64,000 bases of DNA from Streptomyces justiciae (GTDB taxonomy: Bacteria > Actinomycetota > Actinomycetes > Streptomycetales > Streptomycetaceae): assembly GCF_015163075.1 (NCBI RefSeq), contig NZ_JADDXU010000014.1, positions 124,001 to 188,000 of the forward strand. The letters are read 5' to 3'. Position 1 is the stretch's first letter; each line of letters opens with the position of its first letter. Below the pieces are notes generated by a model. That model was not told the origin of the DNA, made no database searches, and was given only the letters and a program-made list of their open reading frames with translations. Shown here piece after piece: positions 16,887 through 24,312 of the stretch. Both the position numbers and the translations under genes were made by a program.

Positions 16887-17718
16887 CGGGTACCTTCACC
16901 TTCCCCTTCCCGGAGGCGAACCCTACCGGGGCGAGGAACAGGGCGAGCGTCGGGATCAAGTACAGCAGCCACACCGTGACCTGGAGGACCGTCGGGTCCG
17001 GCTGGAAGTTGAAGACGCCCTTGAGCAGGGTGCCGTACCAGCTGTCCGGCGGGATGGCGCCGGAGATGTCGAAGGCCCGGTTCGTCAGCCCCGGCAGCCA
17101 GCCGGCCTCCTGGAGGTCGTGGAAGCCGTACGCCAGCACACCCGCGGCGACGACGACCAGCATGCCGCCGGTCCAGGTGAAGAACTTGGCGAGGTTGATC
17201 TTCAGCGCGCCCCGGTAGAACAGCCAGCCCAGCGCGACCGCCGTGGCGATGCCGAGCCCGGCGCCGATCACCGGACGCGGGGTGCCGTCACTGGCCGCGT
17301 GCACCGACGTCCACACGAACAGGGACGTCTCCAGGCCCTCCCGGCCGACGGCGAGGAACGCGGTGGCGACGAGTGCGCCGGTGCCCATCTGCAGGGCCGC
17401 GTCGAGCTTGCCGTGCAGCTCGGACTTCAGATGCCGGGCGGTGCGCCGCATCCAGAAGACCATCCACGTCACCAGGCAGACCGCGATGATCGACAGGGAG
17501 CCGCCGAGCGCCTCCTGCGCCTCGAACGTCAGCTCCTGGGAGCCGAATTCGAGCGCGCAGCCGAAGCCGAGCGCGAGCGCGACGGCGACGCCGATGCCGA
17601 TCCAGATGGGCTTCAGCGCGTCCGTGCGGCCCGTCTTCACCAGGTAGGCGATGAGGATGCAGACGACGAGAGAGGCCTCCAGGCCCTCGCGCAGACCGAT
17701 CAGGTAGTTGGAGAACAC
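16846..17718 (-). CDS. efeU: EfeU ferrous iron permease, FTR1 family
   Basis: The 290-residue inner-membrane permease has seven predicted helices. The two hallmark REGLE motifs are present, REGLEASLVV near residue 10 and REGLETSLFV near residue 122. Their Glu residues coordinate iron during transport in FTR1/EfeU proteins. The length matches bacterial EfeU. It sits directly after efeB (stop 17725, 6 bp apart) on the same strand, and its 3' end overlaps the lipoprotein gene. It imports iron handed over by EfeO and EfeB. Expression presumably follows the iron box upstream of efeO. Confidence 0.95.
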   Translation of the reverse strand: MFSNYLIGLREGLEASLVVCILIAYLVKTGRTDALKPIWIGIGVAVALALGFGCALEFGSQELTFEAQEALGGSLSIIAVCLVTWMVFWMRRTARHLKSELHGKLDAALQMGTGALVATAFLAVGREGLETSLFVWTSVHAASDGTPRPVIGAGLGIATAVALGWLFYRGALKINLAKFFTWTGGMLVVVAAGVLAYGFHDLQEAGWLPGLTNRAFDISGAIPPDSWYGTLLKGVFNFQPDPTVLQVTVWLLYLIPTLALFLAPVGFASGKGKVKVPDEQGSQPSKASQS

Positions 17719-17724
17719 GGTCGC

Positions 17725-18984
17725 TCACGCCTCCTTGGAGAACAGCGTCCGGCCCCACCAGTCGTCCTTGTCCCGGACGCCGGGCGGGACGGCGAAGACA
17801 GCCGAACCCACGTGCTGGATGTACTCGTTGAGGGCGTCCGTGGCCAGATTGCGCTGGATGCGGATGAAGCCCTCGCGGACGTCCTTCTGGTACGCCAGGA
17901 AGAACAGCCCCGCCTCCAGGCGGCCGAGGCCGTCCGTGCCGTCGGTGAAGGAGTAGCCGCGGCGCAGGATCGTCGACCCGTGGTTGGCCGTCGGGTGCGC
18001 GAGCCGGACGTGCGCGTCGGGCTTCATCGCCTTCAGGAACGGCTCGTCGCGCTCCTTGGCCTTGCCGACCGGGGCGCCCTCGCCCTTGTCACGGCCGAAG
18101 ATGTCCTCCTGCTCCTGCAAGGAGGTGCGGTCCCAGGTCTCGATGTGCATCCGGATGCGCCGGGCGACGAGATAGGACCCGCCGACCATCCAGTCGGGCC
18201 CGGCCTTCTCGTCGACCCACACGAACTTCTTCAGACGGTCCGTCTCCGTCCCGGCGATGTTGCGGGTGCCGTCCTTGAAGCCCATGAGGTTGCGCGGGGT
18301 CTGCTCCTCCGGCGTCGTCGACGAGGTCTTCCCGAAGCCGAGCTGCGACCACTTGATGACGACCTTGCCGAAGCCGATGCGGGCGAGGTTGCGGATCGCG
18401 TGCACGGCGACCTGCGGATCGTCCGCGCAGGCCTGCACGCACAGGTCGCCGCCGCTGCGGTTCTTGTCCAGGGCGTCCCCGGCGAAGTGCGGCAACTCGA
18501 CGAGCGCGTCGGGCTGTTGGTCGGCCAGCCCGAACTTCTGGAACAGGGAGGGTCCGAAGCCGATGGTGAGGGTGAGCCGCGACGGCTTGAGCCCCACGGC
18601 CTCGCCGGTGTCGTCCGGCGGCGCCTCCGCCAGCCCGCCGAACGCCCCGTCCCCGACGGCCTGTCCACCGGTCATCCGGCGGGCCGCGGCCGTCCAGTCC
18701 TTCAGCATCTGCACGAACTCGGCGCGGTCCTCGGTCTTCACGTCGAACGCGGCGAAGTGCAGCCGGTCCTGCACCGGCGTGGAGATACCGGCCTGATGGG
18801 CACCGTGGAACGCGACGGCGGCGCCCGCCTCGGCGGCGACGGTGTCGACGTCGTCACCGTCACGCGTCATCGCGACGGCGCCACCGGCCGCGACGGCACC
18901 GAGCGCGAGCCCGGCACCGCCCCAGCCGATGAGCGAACGCCGGGACGGGGCCGGTGAGGTGTCGGTCGTCGGATTCTCGCTCAT
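17725..18984 (-). CDS. efeB: EfeB/DyP-type heme peroxidase, Tat-exported (DtpA-like)
   Basis: The protein is 419 residues from ATG 18984. A twin-arginine signal (SRRSLIGWGGAGLALG, Arg15-Arg16) marks Tat export with bound heme. DyP features are the distal GxxDG motif in LMGFKDGTRN, and the proximal His and Arg in HPTANHGSTILRRGYSF. GTG 19002 overlaps the efeO stop (GTGA) and is an alternative start. As EfeB it acts with EfeO and EfeU in iron uptake, as a ferrous oxidase or deferrochelatase. The Streptomyces orthologue DtpA is published as a Tat substrate needed for maturation of the copper oxidase GlxA, so a second role is likely if orthology holds. Confidence 0.93.
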   Translation of the reverse strand: MSENPTTDTSPAPSRRSLIGWGGAGLALGAVAAGGAVAMTRDGDDVDTVAAEAGAAVAFHGAHQAGISTPVQDRLHFAAFDVKTEDRAEFVQMLKDWTAAARRMTGGQAVGDGAFGGLAEAPPDDTGEAVGLKPSRLTLTIGFGPSLFQKFGLADQQPDALVELPHFAGDALDKNRSGGDLCVQACADDPQVAVHAIRNLARIGFGKVVIKWSQLGFGKTSSTTPEEQTPRNLMGFKDGTRNIAGTETDRLKKFVWVDEKAGPDWMVGGSYLVARRIRMHIETWDRTSLQEQEDIFGRDKGEGAPVGKAKERDEPFLKAMKPDAHVRLAHPTANHGSTILRRGYSFTDGTDGLGRLEAGLFFLAYQKDVREGFIRIQRNLATDALNEYIQHVGSAVFAVPPGVRDKDDWWGRTLFSKEA

Positions 18985-18998
18985 CGGGGTGCCCCCAC

Positions 18999-20153
18999 TC
19001 ACTTCACGACGACGGCGGCGGCGAGCTTGGACAGCGGCTCCGCGAGCGCGTTCACCGCGTCCGACAGCTCCTTGCGGTCGGCGTCGCCGACCTCGTCGTA
19101 CGAGGTGAAGTCGTACGACGACTTGTCCGCCCGGTACTTGTCCAGCAGCGTGTTCAGCGCGGCGAACTGCTTGTCCAGCTCGGTCACCAGGGCGGGGTCG
19201 TTCTCCTTGGCGACGGCCTTCAGCAGCTCGTACGACTTCTCGGCGCCCTCGACATTGGCCTTGAAGTCGACGAGGTCGGTGTGCGAGTAGCGCTCCTCCT
19301 CGCCGGTGACCTTGCCGGTGGCGACCTCGTCGAGGAGCTCCTTGGCGCCGTTGGCCATGGAGGTCGGGGTGATGTCCGCCTTGCCGACCCGCTTCTGCCA
19401 GTCGGTGAGGTCGGTGATCAGCTGGTCGGCGAGCTCGGAGTCCCGCGCGGTGAGCTTCTTGTCCTTCCAGAGGGACTTCTCCAGCCGGTGCCAGCCGGTC
19501 CAGTCCTTCGCCGGGTCCTGCCCCTCCTCCAGGCCGTCCTCACGGACGTCGACCTTGGGGTCGATGTCCCCGAACGACTCGGCGACCGGCTCGGTCCGCT
19601 CCCAGCCGATCCGGGAAGGGGCGTAAGCCTTCTGCGCGGCCTCCAGATCCCCGTCCTTGACCGCCTTGGCGAAGGTCTCGGCGAGCGGCAGGGTCGCGTC
19701 GGCCTGCTCCTGCACATAGGTGCGGTACGAGGCGACGGCCTTGTCGAGACGCGGGTCGCGCTTGGCGACGGTGCCGCCGGTGGCCTTGACGTCCTGCCGG
19801 ATGCCGTCGCCCTTCATGCCGGGCTTGCAGGCGATGGTGTAGTCACCGGCCTTCACCTCGGCGGTGACCCGCTGCTTGGTGCCGGCGCCGATGTTCTCGC
19901 GCTCGGTGACGATGCGGTCGTCGGGGAAGAGGAGGTAGACCTCGGTGACCTTGGAGCCCTTGTTCTCGATGGCGAGCTCGACGTGCCCGGCCGGGAACTC
20001 CTTCGTCGACACCTCGCACTTGCTGTCGGTGGCGGTCACGTTGATCACCCGGTCGCCGCTCGCGTCGCCGCCCTTCTCGGTGCATCCGGTGAGGGCGGTC
20101 AGAGCCGCCACGGTGGCGGTGGCGGTGACGGCGGACAGACGGACGGCTCGCAT
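18999..20153 (-). CDS. efeO: EfeO iron-binding lipoprotein
   Basis: ATG 20153 gives 384 residues with lipobox LTGC (Cys24). Residues about 30-125 form the cupredoxin-like EfeO N-domain (VINVTATDSKCEVSTKEFPAG, then GDYTIACKPGM). The rest is the imelysin/M75 domain, with the HxxE iron-binding motif in WTGWHRLEKSLW and conserved EGAEKSYELL. A longer in-frame ATG at 20192 lacks a signal-peptide-like start. EfeO captures ferric iron at the cell surface and passes it to EfeU. It is the first gene of the operon, with an iron box 58-76 bp upstream of its ATG. Confidence 0.93.
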   Translation of the reverse strand: MRAVRLSAVTATATVAALTALTGCTEKGGDASGDRVINVTATDSKCEVSTKEFPAGHVELAIENKGSKVTEVYLLFPDDRIVTERENIGAGTKQRVTAEVKAGDYTIACKPGMKGDGIRQDVKATGGTVAKRDPRLDKAVASYRTYVQEQADATLPLAETFAKAVKDGDLEAAQKAYAPSRIGWERTEPVAESFGDIDPKVDVREDGLEEGQDPAKDWTGWHRLEKSLWKDKKLTARDSELADQLITDLTDWQKRVGKADITPTSMANGAKELLDEVATGKVTGEEERYSHTDLVDFKANVEGAEKSYELLKAVAKENDPALVTELDKQFAALNTLLDKYRADKSSYDFTSYDEVGDADRKELSDAVNALAEPLSKLAAAVVVK

Positions 20154-20210
20154 GCAGGCTCCCGTGGGTGGCGTGGGTGGCCGAAAAATCACGTGACAGC
20201 GCTCACACGG

Positions 20211-20229
20211 ATTGGTGAGGCTGCCCTAA
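20211..20229 (-). promoter_or_regulatory. Iron box (DmdR/IdeR-like) upstream of efeO
   Basis: The 19-mer ATTGGTGAGGCTGCCCTAA matches TTAGGTTAGGCTAACCTAA, the DmdR/IdeR/DtxR consensus, at 14 of 19 positions. It lies 58-76 bp before ATG 20153, a usual operator position. Ferrous-iron-loaded repressor would shut off efeOBU. The 209-bp efeO-hmuV gap holds nothing else clear. Confidence 0.75.
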
Positions 20230-20362
20230 CTTAACCGAGGCTTACCTGCGTGATACCCGGTCGTGCCGTGATTCACCTCTCATAGACGCTGTAAGGGCAC
20301 GAGCCGATCACGGTGACTTAAAACGGACCCCAAGGGAATGCCAAGAGCGGCCCAAAGGTGAC

Positions 20363-21184
20363 TCACAGATTCCGGGCCGGGGTGACGAGGAGCGCCCCGG
20401 TCCGCGGGTGCGGCAGCACCTCCACGGCGTGGCCGTAGACCTCCGACAACACCCCTTCCTCGAACACCTCCTGCGGGGGCCCATCGGCCACGACCCGCCC
20501 GGCGCACAGGATCGCGACGCGATGCGCGTACGCCGCCGCGAGCCCCAGATCGTGCAGTACGACGACGACGGCGTCCCCGGTTCGGGCCCGCTCCCGGCAG
20601 ACCCGCAACACCAGCTCCTGATGCCGGAGATCGAGCGCGGCGGTCGGCTCGTCGAGCAACAGCAGCGGCGCCCGCTGGGCAAGCACCCGAGCGAGCGCGA
20701 CCCGGGCCCGCTCACCACCACTGAGCGCGGAGAAGGGACGGGACGCGAAGCCGGTGACGTCCGTCTGCCGCATCGCTTCGGCCACGACGGCGTCGTCCCC
20801 CTCGGAATCGACGCCGGCCCAGGGGGCCCGCCCCATCCGCACGACGTCCTCGACGGAGAAGGGAAAGGAGAGGGCGGTGGACTGAGGAAGGACGGCCCGA
20901 CGGAGAGCGAGATCGGGGGCCGACCAGTCGGCTGCGGGGCGACCGTGAACACGTACGACTCCGTCGCCGGCCGGGATATCGGCGGCGAGAGCGGAGAGAA
21001 GCGTGGACTTCCCGGCCCCGTTGGGCCCGACGAGGGCGAGAACTTCGCCGGCACGAACGCTGAGATCGATGTTGTGGAGGACGGGACGGGGGCCGAGGCG
21101 TATGTGGAGGGCTGCGGCTTCGGCGAGTACGTCGCCGGGGGCGGAGGGGGGAGGGGGAGTGGGGCGAGGGCGGAGGAGCTTCAT
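20363..21184 (-). CDS. hmuV: Heme ABC transporter ATP-binding protein HmuV
   Basis: The 273-residue ATPase has Walker A GPNGAGKST, Q-loop LPQSTALSFPF, signature LSGGERAR, Walker B LLLLDEPTAALD and switch VLHDLG. The pattern and length are those of HmuV/FecE heme and siderophore importers. ATG 21184 follows AAGGA. The same frame stays open upstream through the G-rich repeat to 22078, which would add a Pro-rich extension of about 298 residues. I reject that because the family starts near MKLLRP and the extension is repeat-derived. It powers HmuU. The normally tight hmuU-hmuV spacing is replaced here by 910 bp. Confidence 0.92.
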   Translation of the reverse strand: MKLLRPRPTPPPPSAPGDVLAEAAALHIRLGPRPVLHNIDLSVRAGEVLALVGPNGAGKSTLLSALAADIPAGDGVVRVHGRPAADWSAPDLALRRAVLPQSTALSFPFSVEDVVRMGRAPWAGVDSEGDDAVVAEAMRQTDVTGFASRPFSALSGGERARVALARVLAQRAPLLLLDEPTAALDLRHQELVLRVCRERARTGDAVVVVLHDLGLAAAYAHRVAILCAGRVVADGPPQEVFEEGVLSEVYGHAVEVLPHPRTGALLVTPARNL

Positions 21185-21249
21185 CGGCAGGGGTCCTTGA
21201 GGGGAGGGGCTGAGAAGGGTTCGGCACCGCCGGGATGCGATGTGGGGGC

Positions 21250-21950
21250 TTAGCGCCGTTGCGGCGGAGGAATGGGGGTGGGGGTTGGGGGTGGCGGAGG
21301 AATGGGGGCTGGGGGTTGGGGGGGGGGAGGAATGGGGCTGGGGGGTGTGGGAGGAGAAACGGGGGCCGGGGTCGGGGGCGGAGAAAAGGAGGCGGGGGGG
21401 GGAGAAGGGGGAGCCGGGGGGTGGAGAAGGGGGAGCCGGGGGGCGGAGAAGGGGGAGCCGGGGGTTGGGGCTGGAGGAATGGGGCCGGGGGTGGGAGGGG
21501 GAGGGATGGGGCTCGGGGTTGGGGGGAGAAACGGGGCCCAGGGTTGGGAGGCGTAGGGATGGAGCTGGAGGTTGGGGGACGGAGGAGTGGGGCTGGGGGT
21601 GGGGGTGGAGGAGTGGGGCTGGGGGTTGGGGGGTGGAGGAGTGGGGCTGGGGGTGGGGGGTGGAGGAATGGGGCTCGGGGTTGGGGGGTGGAGAAAACGG
21701 GCCGGGGTTGGGGGGCGGAGAAGGGGGGGCGGGGGGTTGGGGCTGGAGGAATGGAGCTGGAGGTTGGGGGGACGGAGAAGTGGGGCCGGGGGTTGGGGGG
21801 TGGAGGAATGGGCTCGGGGTTGGCGGGCGGAGAAAAGGGGCCGGGGGTTGGGAGGCGTAGGAAAGGGGTCGGGGTTGGGGGGAGAAATGGGGCCCGGGGG
21901 TTGGGGGCGGAGGGATGGAGCGGGGAGTTGGGGGCGCTGGGGGAGTAGAA
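21250..21950 (+). repeat. G-rich minisatellite of about 0.7 kb between hmuU and hmuV
   Basis: About twenty imperfect 32-34 bp units are variations on GGGGTTGGGGGGTGGAGGA followed by ATGGGGCT. The plus strand is almost free of C. Most units hold several runs of four or more G, so the region has very high G-quadruplex potential. It has few stops in any frame, so long spurious frames arise on both strands (Pro-rich on the minus strand). It fills most of the 910-bp gap. The remainder (21951-22094) includes the dispersed repeat at 22026-22056. The hmuTUV transcript would contain the C-rich strand. Confidence 0.95.
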
Positions 21951-22025
21951 CGGGGTGTTGGGGGTGGTGGCGGTGAGGCTTCATGGTCGGGCGAACTGGA
22001 AGGTGCGGGCCAGCCCTGACGCCCT

Positions 22026-22056
22026 AAGGGGCGCGGGGAACTGCGCGACCAGCCCC
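22026..22056 (+). repeat. Dispersed intergenic repeat, copy 1
   Basis: A 31-bp sequence beginning AAGGGGCGCGGGGAACTGCG and ending GCGACCAGCCCC is identical to the inverted copy at 58611-58641. From memory this motif is frequent between genes in Streptomyces genomes. It lies just beyond the hmuU stop, between hmuU and the G-rich minisatellite. Confidence 0.85.
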
Positions 22057-22094
22057 CGCTCACCCGCACGCGACACACGACACACGACCACCCC

Positions 22095-23180
22095 CTACGC
22101 CCATCCCCCCTGCCTGCGCCGAGTCCTCCGCAGTAGCCAGAAGAAGAACGGGCTCCCCAGCAACGCCGTCAGCACCCCCAACGGCAACTCCGCCGGAACG
22201 GCAACCGTGCGGGCCGCCAGATCCGCCCCCAGCAACACCCCCGCCCCCAACAACGCACTCCCCGGCACCAGAAACCGATGCCCCGGCCCGGCAGCCATGC
22301 GCAGCAGATGCGGCACCACAAGCCCCACGAAGCTGATGATCCCGGCCACACTCACCGCCGCCGCCGTCAGCAACGCGATCACCAGCACCAGCACCACCCG
22401 CAACCGCTCCACATCCACCCCCAGATGCCGAGCCGGACGTTCCCCGAGCGACAGCAGATCCAGTCGCCGGGCGTACAAGGGAGCCACCGCCAACCCCAGC
22501 ACCGCACACGGCAACACCGCGAGCACTTTCGGCCACGTCGCCTGTGCCAGCGACCCCAGCTGCCAGAAGGTGATCTGGTTGACGGCCGCCGTATCCGCGA
22601 AGAACAGGAACAGCCCTATCAACGCCCCCGCGAACGCGTTCACCGCGATCCCCGTGAGGATCAGCGTCACGACCTCGGTCCGGCCCCCGGACCGCGACAT
22701 CGCGTACACCAGCAGCACCGTGCCGAGCCCCGCGACGAACGCGAACGCCGAAACCGTCCACGTTCCAAGGAAGTTGACCCCGAACGCGATCGCCGCGACC
22801 GCCCCCACCGCCGCCCCCGAGGAGACGCCGATGACCCCCGGCTCGGCGAGCGGATTGCCGAACACGCCCTGCATCAGCGCCCCCGCACACCCCAGCGAGG
22901 CCCCGACGAGCAGCGCGAGCACGATCCGAGGGAAGCGGACGTTCCACAGCACCGACTCCGCCACCCGGCCCAACTCCCGGCCACCGAGCCCGACTTGATG
23001 CAGCACCGACGACAGGACGTCCCCCACCGGAATCGGATACGCGCCAACCCCCGCCGCGACCGGCACCAGCACGAGCAGCCCGACCACCAGACCGACCGTA
23101 AGCAGCCAGGAGACCGAGTGCCGTCTTCGAGCCGCTTCCTCCGGCGCGGCCCGGGACGCGGCCTTCTCCAGTACGGTCAC
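22095..23180 (-). CDS. hmuU: Heme ABC transporter permease HmuU
   Basis: The 361-residue FecCD-family permease has about ten membrane helices. The family signature GCAGALMQGVFGNPLAEPGVIGVSSGAAVGA lies near residues 97-128. The conserved FVGLVVPHLLRMAAGPGHRFLVP lies near residue 280. GTG 23180 overlaps the hmuT stop as GTGA, showing translational coupling. It forms the inner-membrane channel taking heme from HmuT. Its tail RRTRRRQGGWA is followed by the dispersed repeat and the G-rich minisatellite rather than directly by hmuV. Confidence 0.94.
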   Translation of the reverse strand: MTVLEKAASRAAPEEAARRRHSVSWLLTVGLVVGLLVLVPVAAGVGAYPIPVGDVLSSVLHQVGLGGRELGRVAESVLWNVRFPRIVLALLVGASLGCAGALMQGVFGNPLAEPGVIGVSSGAAVGAVAAIAFGVNFLGTWTVSAFAFVAGLGTVLLVYAMSRSGGRTEVVTLILTGIAVNAFAGALIGLFLFFADTAAVNQITFWQLGSLAQATWPKVLAVLPCAVLGLAVAPLYARRLDLLSLGERPARHLGVDVERLRVVLVLVIALLTAAAVSVAGIISFVGLVVPHLLRMAAGPGHRFLVPGSALLGAGVLLGADLAARTVAVPAELPLGVLTALLGSPFFFWLLRRTRRRQGGWA

Positions 23181-24202
23181 GACGCCCCACCCTCCTTCGC
23201 GTACAGCTGCGTCACGACCGACTCCAGCACCTGGTCGGTACGCGGCCCGTAGTTGAGGAGGACCCCGTCCTCGACCGCGACGACCCTGCGGTCCAGCCCG
23301 GCCGGCGTCTGGGCGACCCCGGGGATCTTCACCAGTCCGTCGACCCCGCCTACCGACTCAAGTCCCTTGGTCATGACGAGAATCGCGTCCGGCGCCGCCT
23401 TCACCAACGCCTCGCTCGTGAGGGCGGTGAAGTCCTTCTCCAGCCCCGACTCGGCCCCCGCGTCGACCGCCCCGGCCGCCTCGATGAGCGACGTCGCGCC
23501 CGAGCCCTTGCCGCCGATGAGATACACGGAGGCGGAACCGCGGAGGTAGAGGAAGGCGACGCGGGGTGGGTCGGTGTGCCGGGGAACTTCCTTGCGTACG
23601 GCGGCGATCCGCTCCTCGGAGCGTCGCGTGAGTGCCTCGCCGGCCGACGGTACGCCGAGCGCGTCGGCGACAGCCTGGATGCGGGTGCCGACGTCGGCGA
23701 GCCCGTCCGCCGGGTCGATCACGAGCACCGGGACGCCGGCCGCGCGGATCTGGTCCATCGCCTCCTCGGGGCCGGTCGTCGTCTCGGCGAGCACCAGGTC
23801 GGGCTTCAGCGACAGCACGCTCTCGGCGGAGACGTCGTGGCCGCGGGTGACAACCGGGAGCTTCGCCGCCTGAGTGAAGGTCGCGGTGATGTCCCGGGCG
23901 ACGACCCGGCCCCCCAGCCCGAGGGTGAAGACGATCTCGCTGAGGCTGCCGGAGAGCGGCACGATCCGCCCGGCCTTCTCGACGGTCACCTTCTCGCCGC
24001 CGCCGGAGTCGACGGTGACGGGCAGTCGAGGGGTGGGGGTGTCGGCGAGGGGCTCCACCGCGTTGCCGCTCGCCGAGGGGGTGGCGCCGGCCGCCGCCGA
24101 GGCCCCGCCCCCGCCTCCGCAGCCCGTCGCGGTCGTGAGGGCGAGCACCGTCAGCAGTGCACCCGCCAGTCGTGTGCGCAAGCGTCGCACTGGTCCGTCC
24201 AT
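23177..24202 (-). CDS. hmuT: Heme-binding lipoprotein HmuT
   Basis: The 341-residue lipoprotein has lipobox TATGC (Cys28), then a Gly/Ala/Ser linker and a periplasmic-binding-protein fold of the BtuF/HmuT class. Identifiable parts are RIVPLSGSLSEIVFTLGLGGRVVARD, HDVSAESVLSLKPDLVLAE and LNYGPRTDQVLESVVTQLY. The NYGPRT segment is characteristic of HmuT, whose axial ligands are a His and a Tyr. The candidate Tyr is in NYGPRT and candidate His residues lie in TRGHDVS. It is the first gene of hmuTUV. Its start is 57 bp from an iron box shared with the divergent HtaA gene. Confidence 0.92.
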   Translation of the reverse strand: MDGPVRRLRTRLAGALLTVLALTTATGCGGGGGASAAAGATPSASGNAVEPLADTPTPRLPVTVDSGGGEKVTVEKAGRIVPLSGSLSEIVFTLGLGGRVVARDITATFTQAAKLPVVTRGHDVSAESVLSLKPDLVLAETTTGPEEAMDQIRAAGVPVLVIDPADGLADVGTRIQAVADALGVPSAGEALTRRSEERIAAVRKEVPRHTDPPRVAFLYLRGSASVYLIGGKGSGATSLIEAAGAVDAGAESGLEKDFTALTSEALVKAAPDAILVMTKGLESVGGVDGLVKIPGVAQTPAGLDRRVVAVEDGVLLNYGPRTDQVLESVVTQLYAKEGGAS

Positions 24203-24258
24203 TCCGTCGGTGCCGTGGGTCCGGTCGGCGGGAACCTGTCATTCCCGCCCATCGGAGC

Positions 24259-24277
24259 TTAGGTTAGCCTTACCTTT
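24259..24277. promoter_or_regulatory. Iron box between hmuT and the first htaA-like gene
   Basis: The 19-mer TTAGGTTAGCCTTACCTTT matches the DmdR/IdeR consensus at 15 of 19 positions. It lies in the 110-bp divergent gap, 36 bp before ATG 24313 and 57 bp before hmuT ATG 24202. It can therefore govern both heme transporter arms. Confidence 0.85.
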
Positions 24278-24312
24278 GTTCGCTACCGGCAGTCGTCTCC
24301 GGAGGACCTCCC

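Noticed and set aside
16744..18957. A 737-codon plus-strand frame across efeU and efeB
   Set aside because: It is the antisense shadow of two clear genes and has low-complexity Arg/Asp/Val composition. Such shadows are common at this G+C.
20266..20313. Interrupted inverted repeats (CCGTGAT/ATCACGG and TCGTGCC/GGCACGA) after hmuV as a terminator
   Set aside because: The loops are about 30 nt, the two pairings exclude each other, and no T-run follows. Evidence is too weak to list.
21235..21976. Long Gly-rich and Pro-rich open frames on both strands of the G-rich array
   Set aside because: Few stops and no C on one strand create open frames in many phases. There is no start signal, no codon bias and no protein family.
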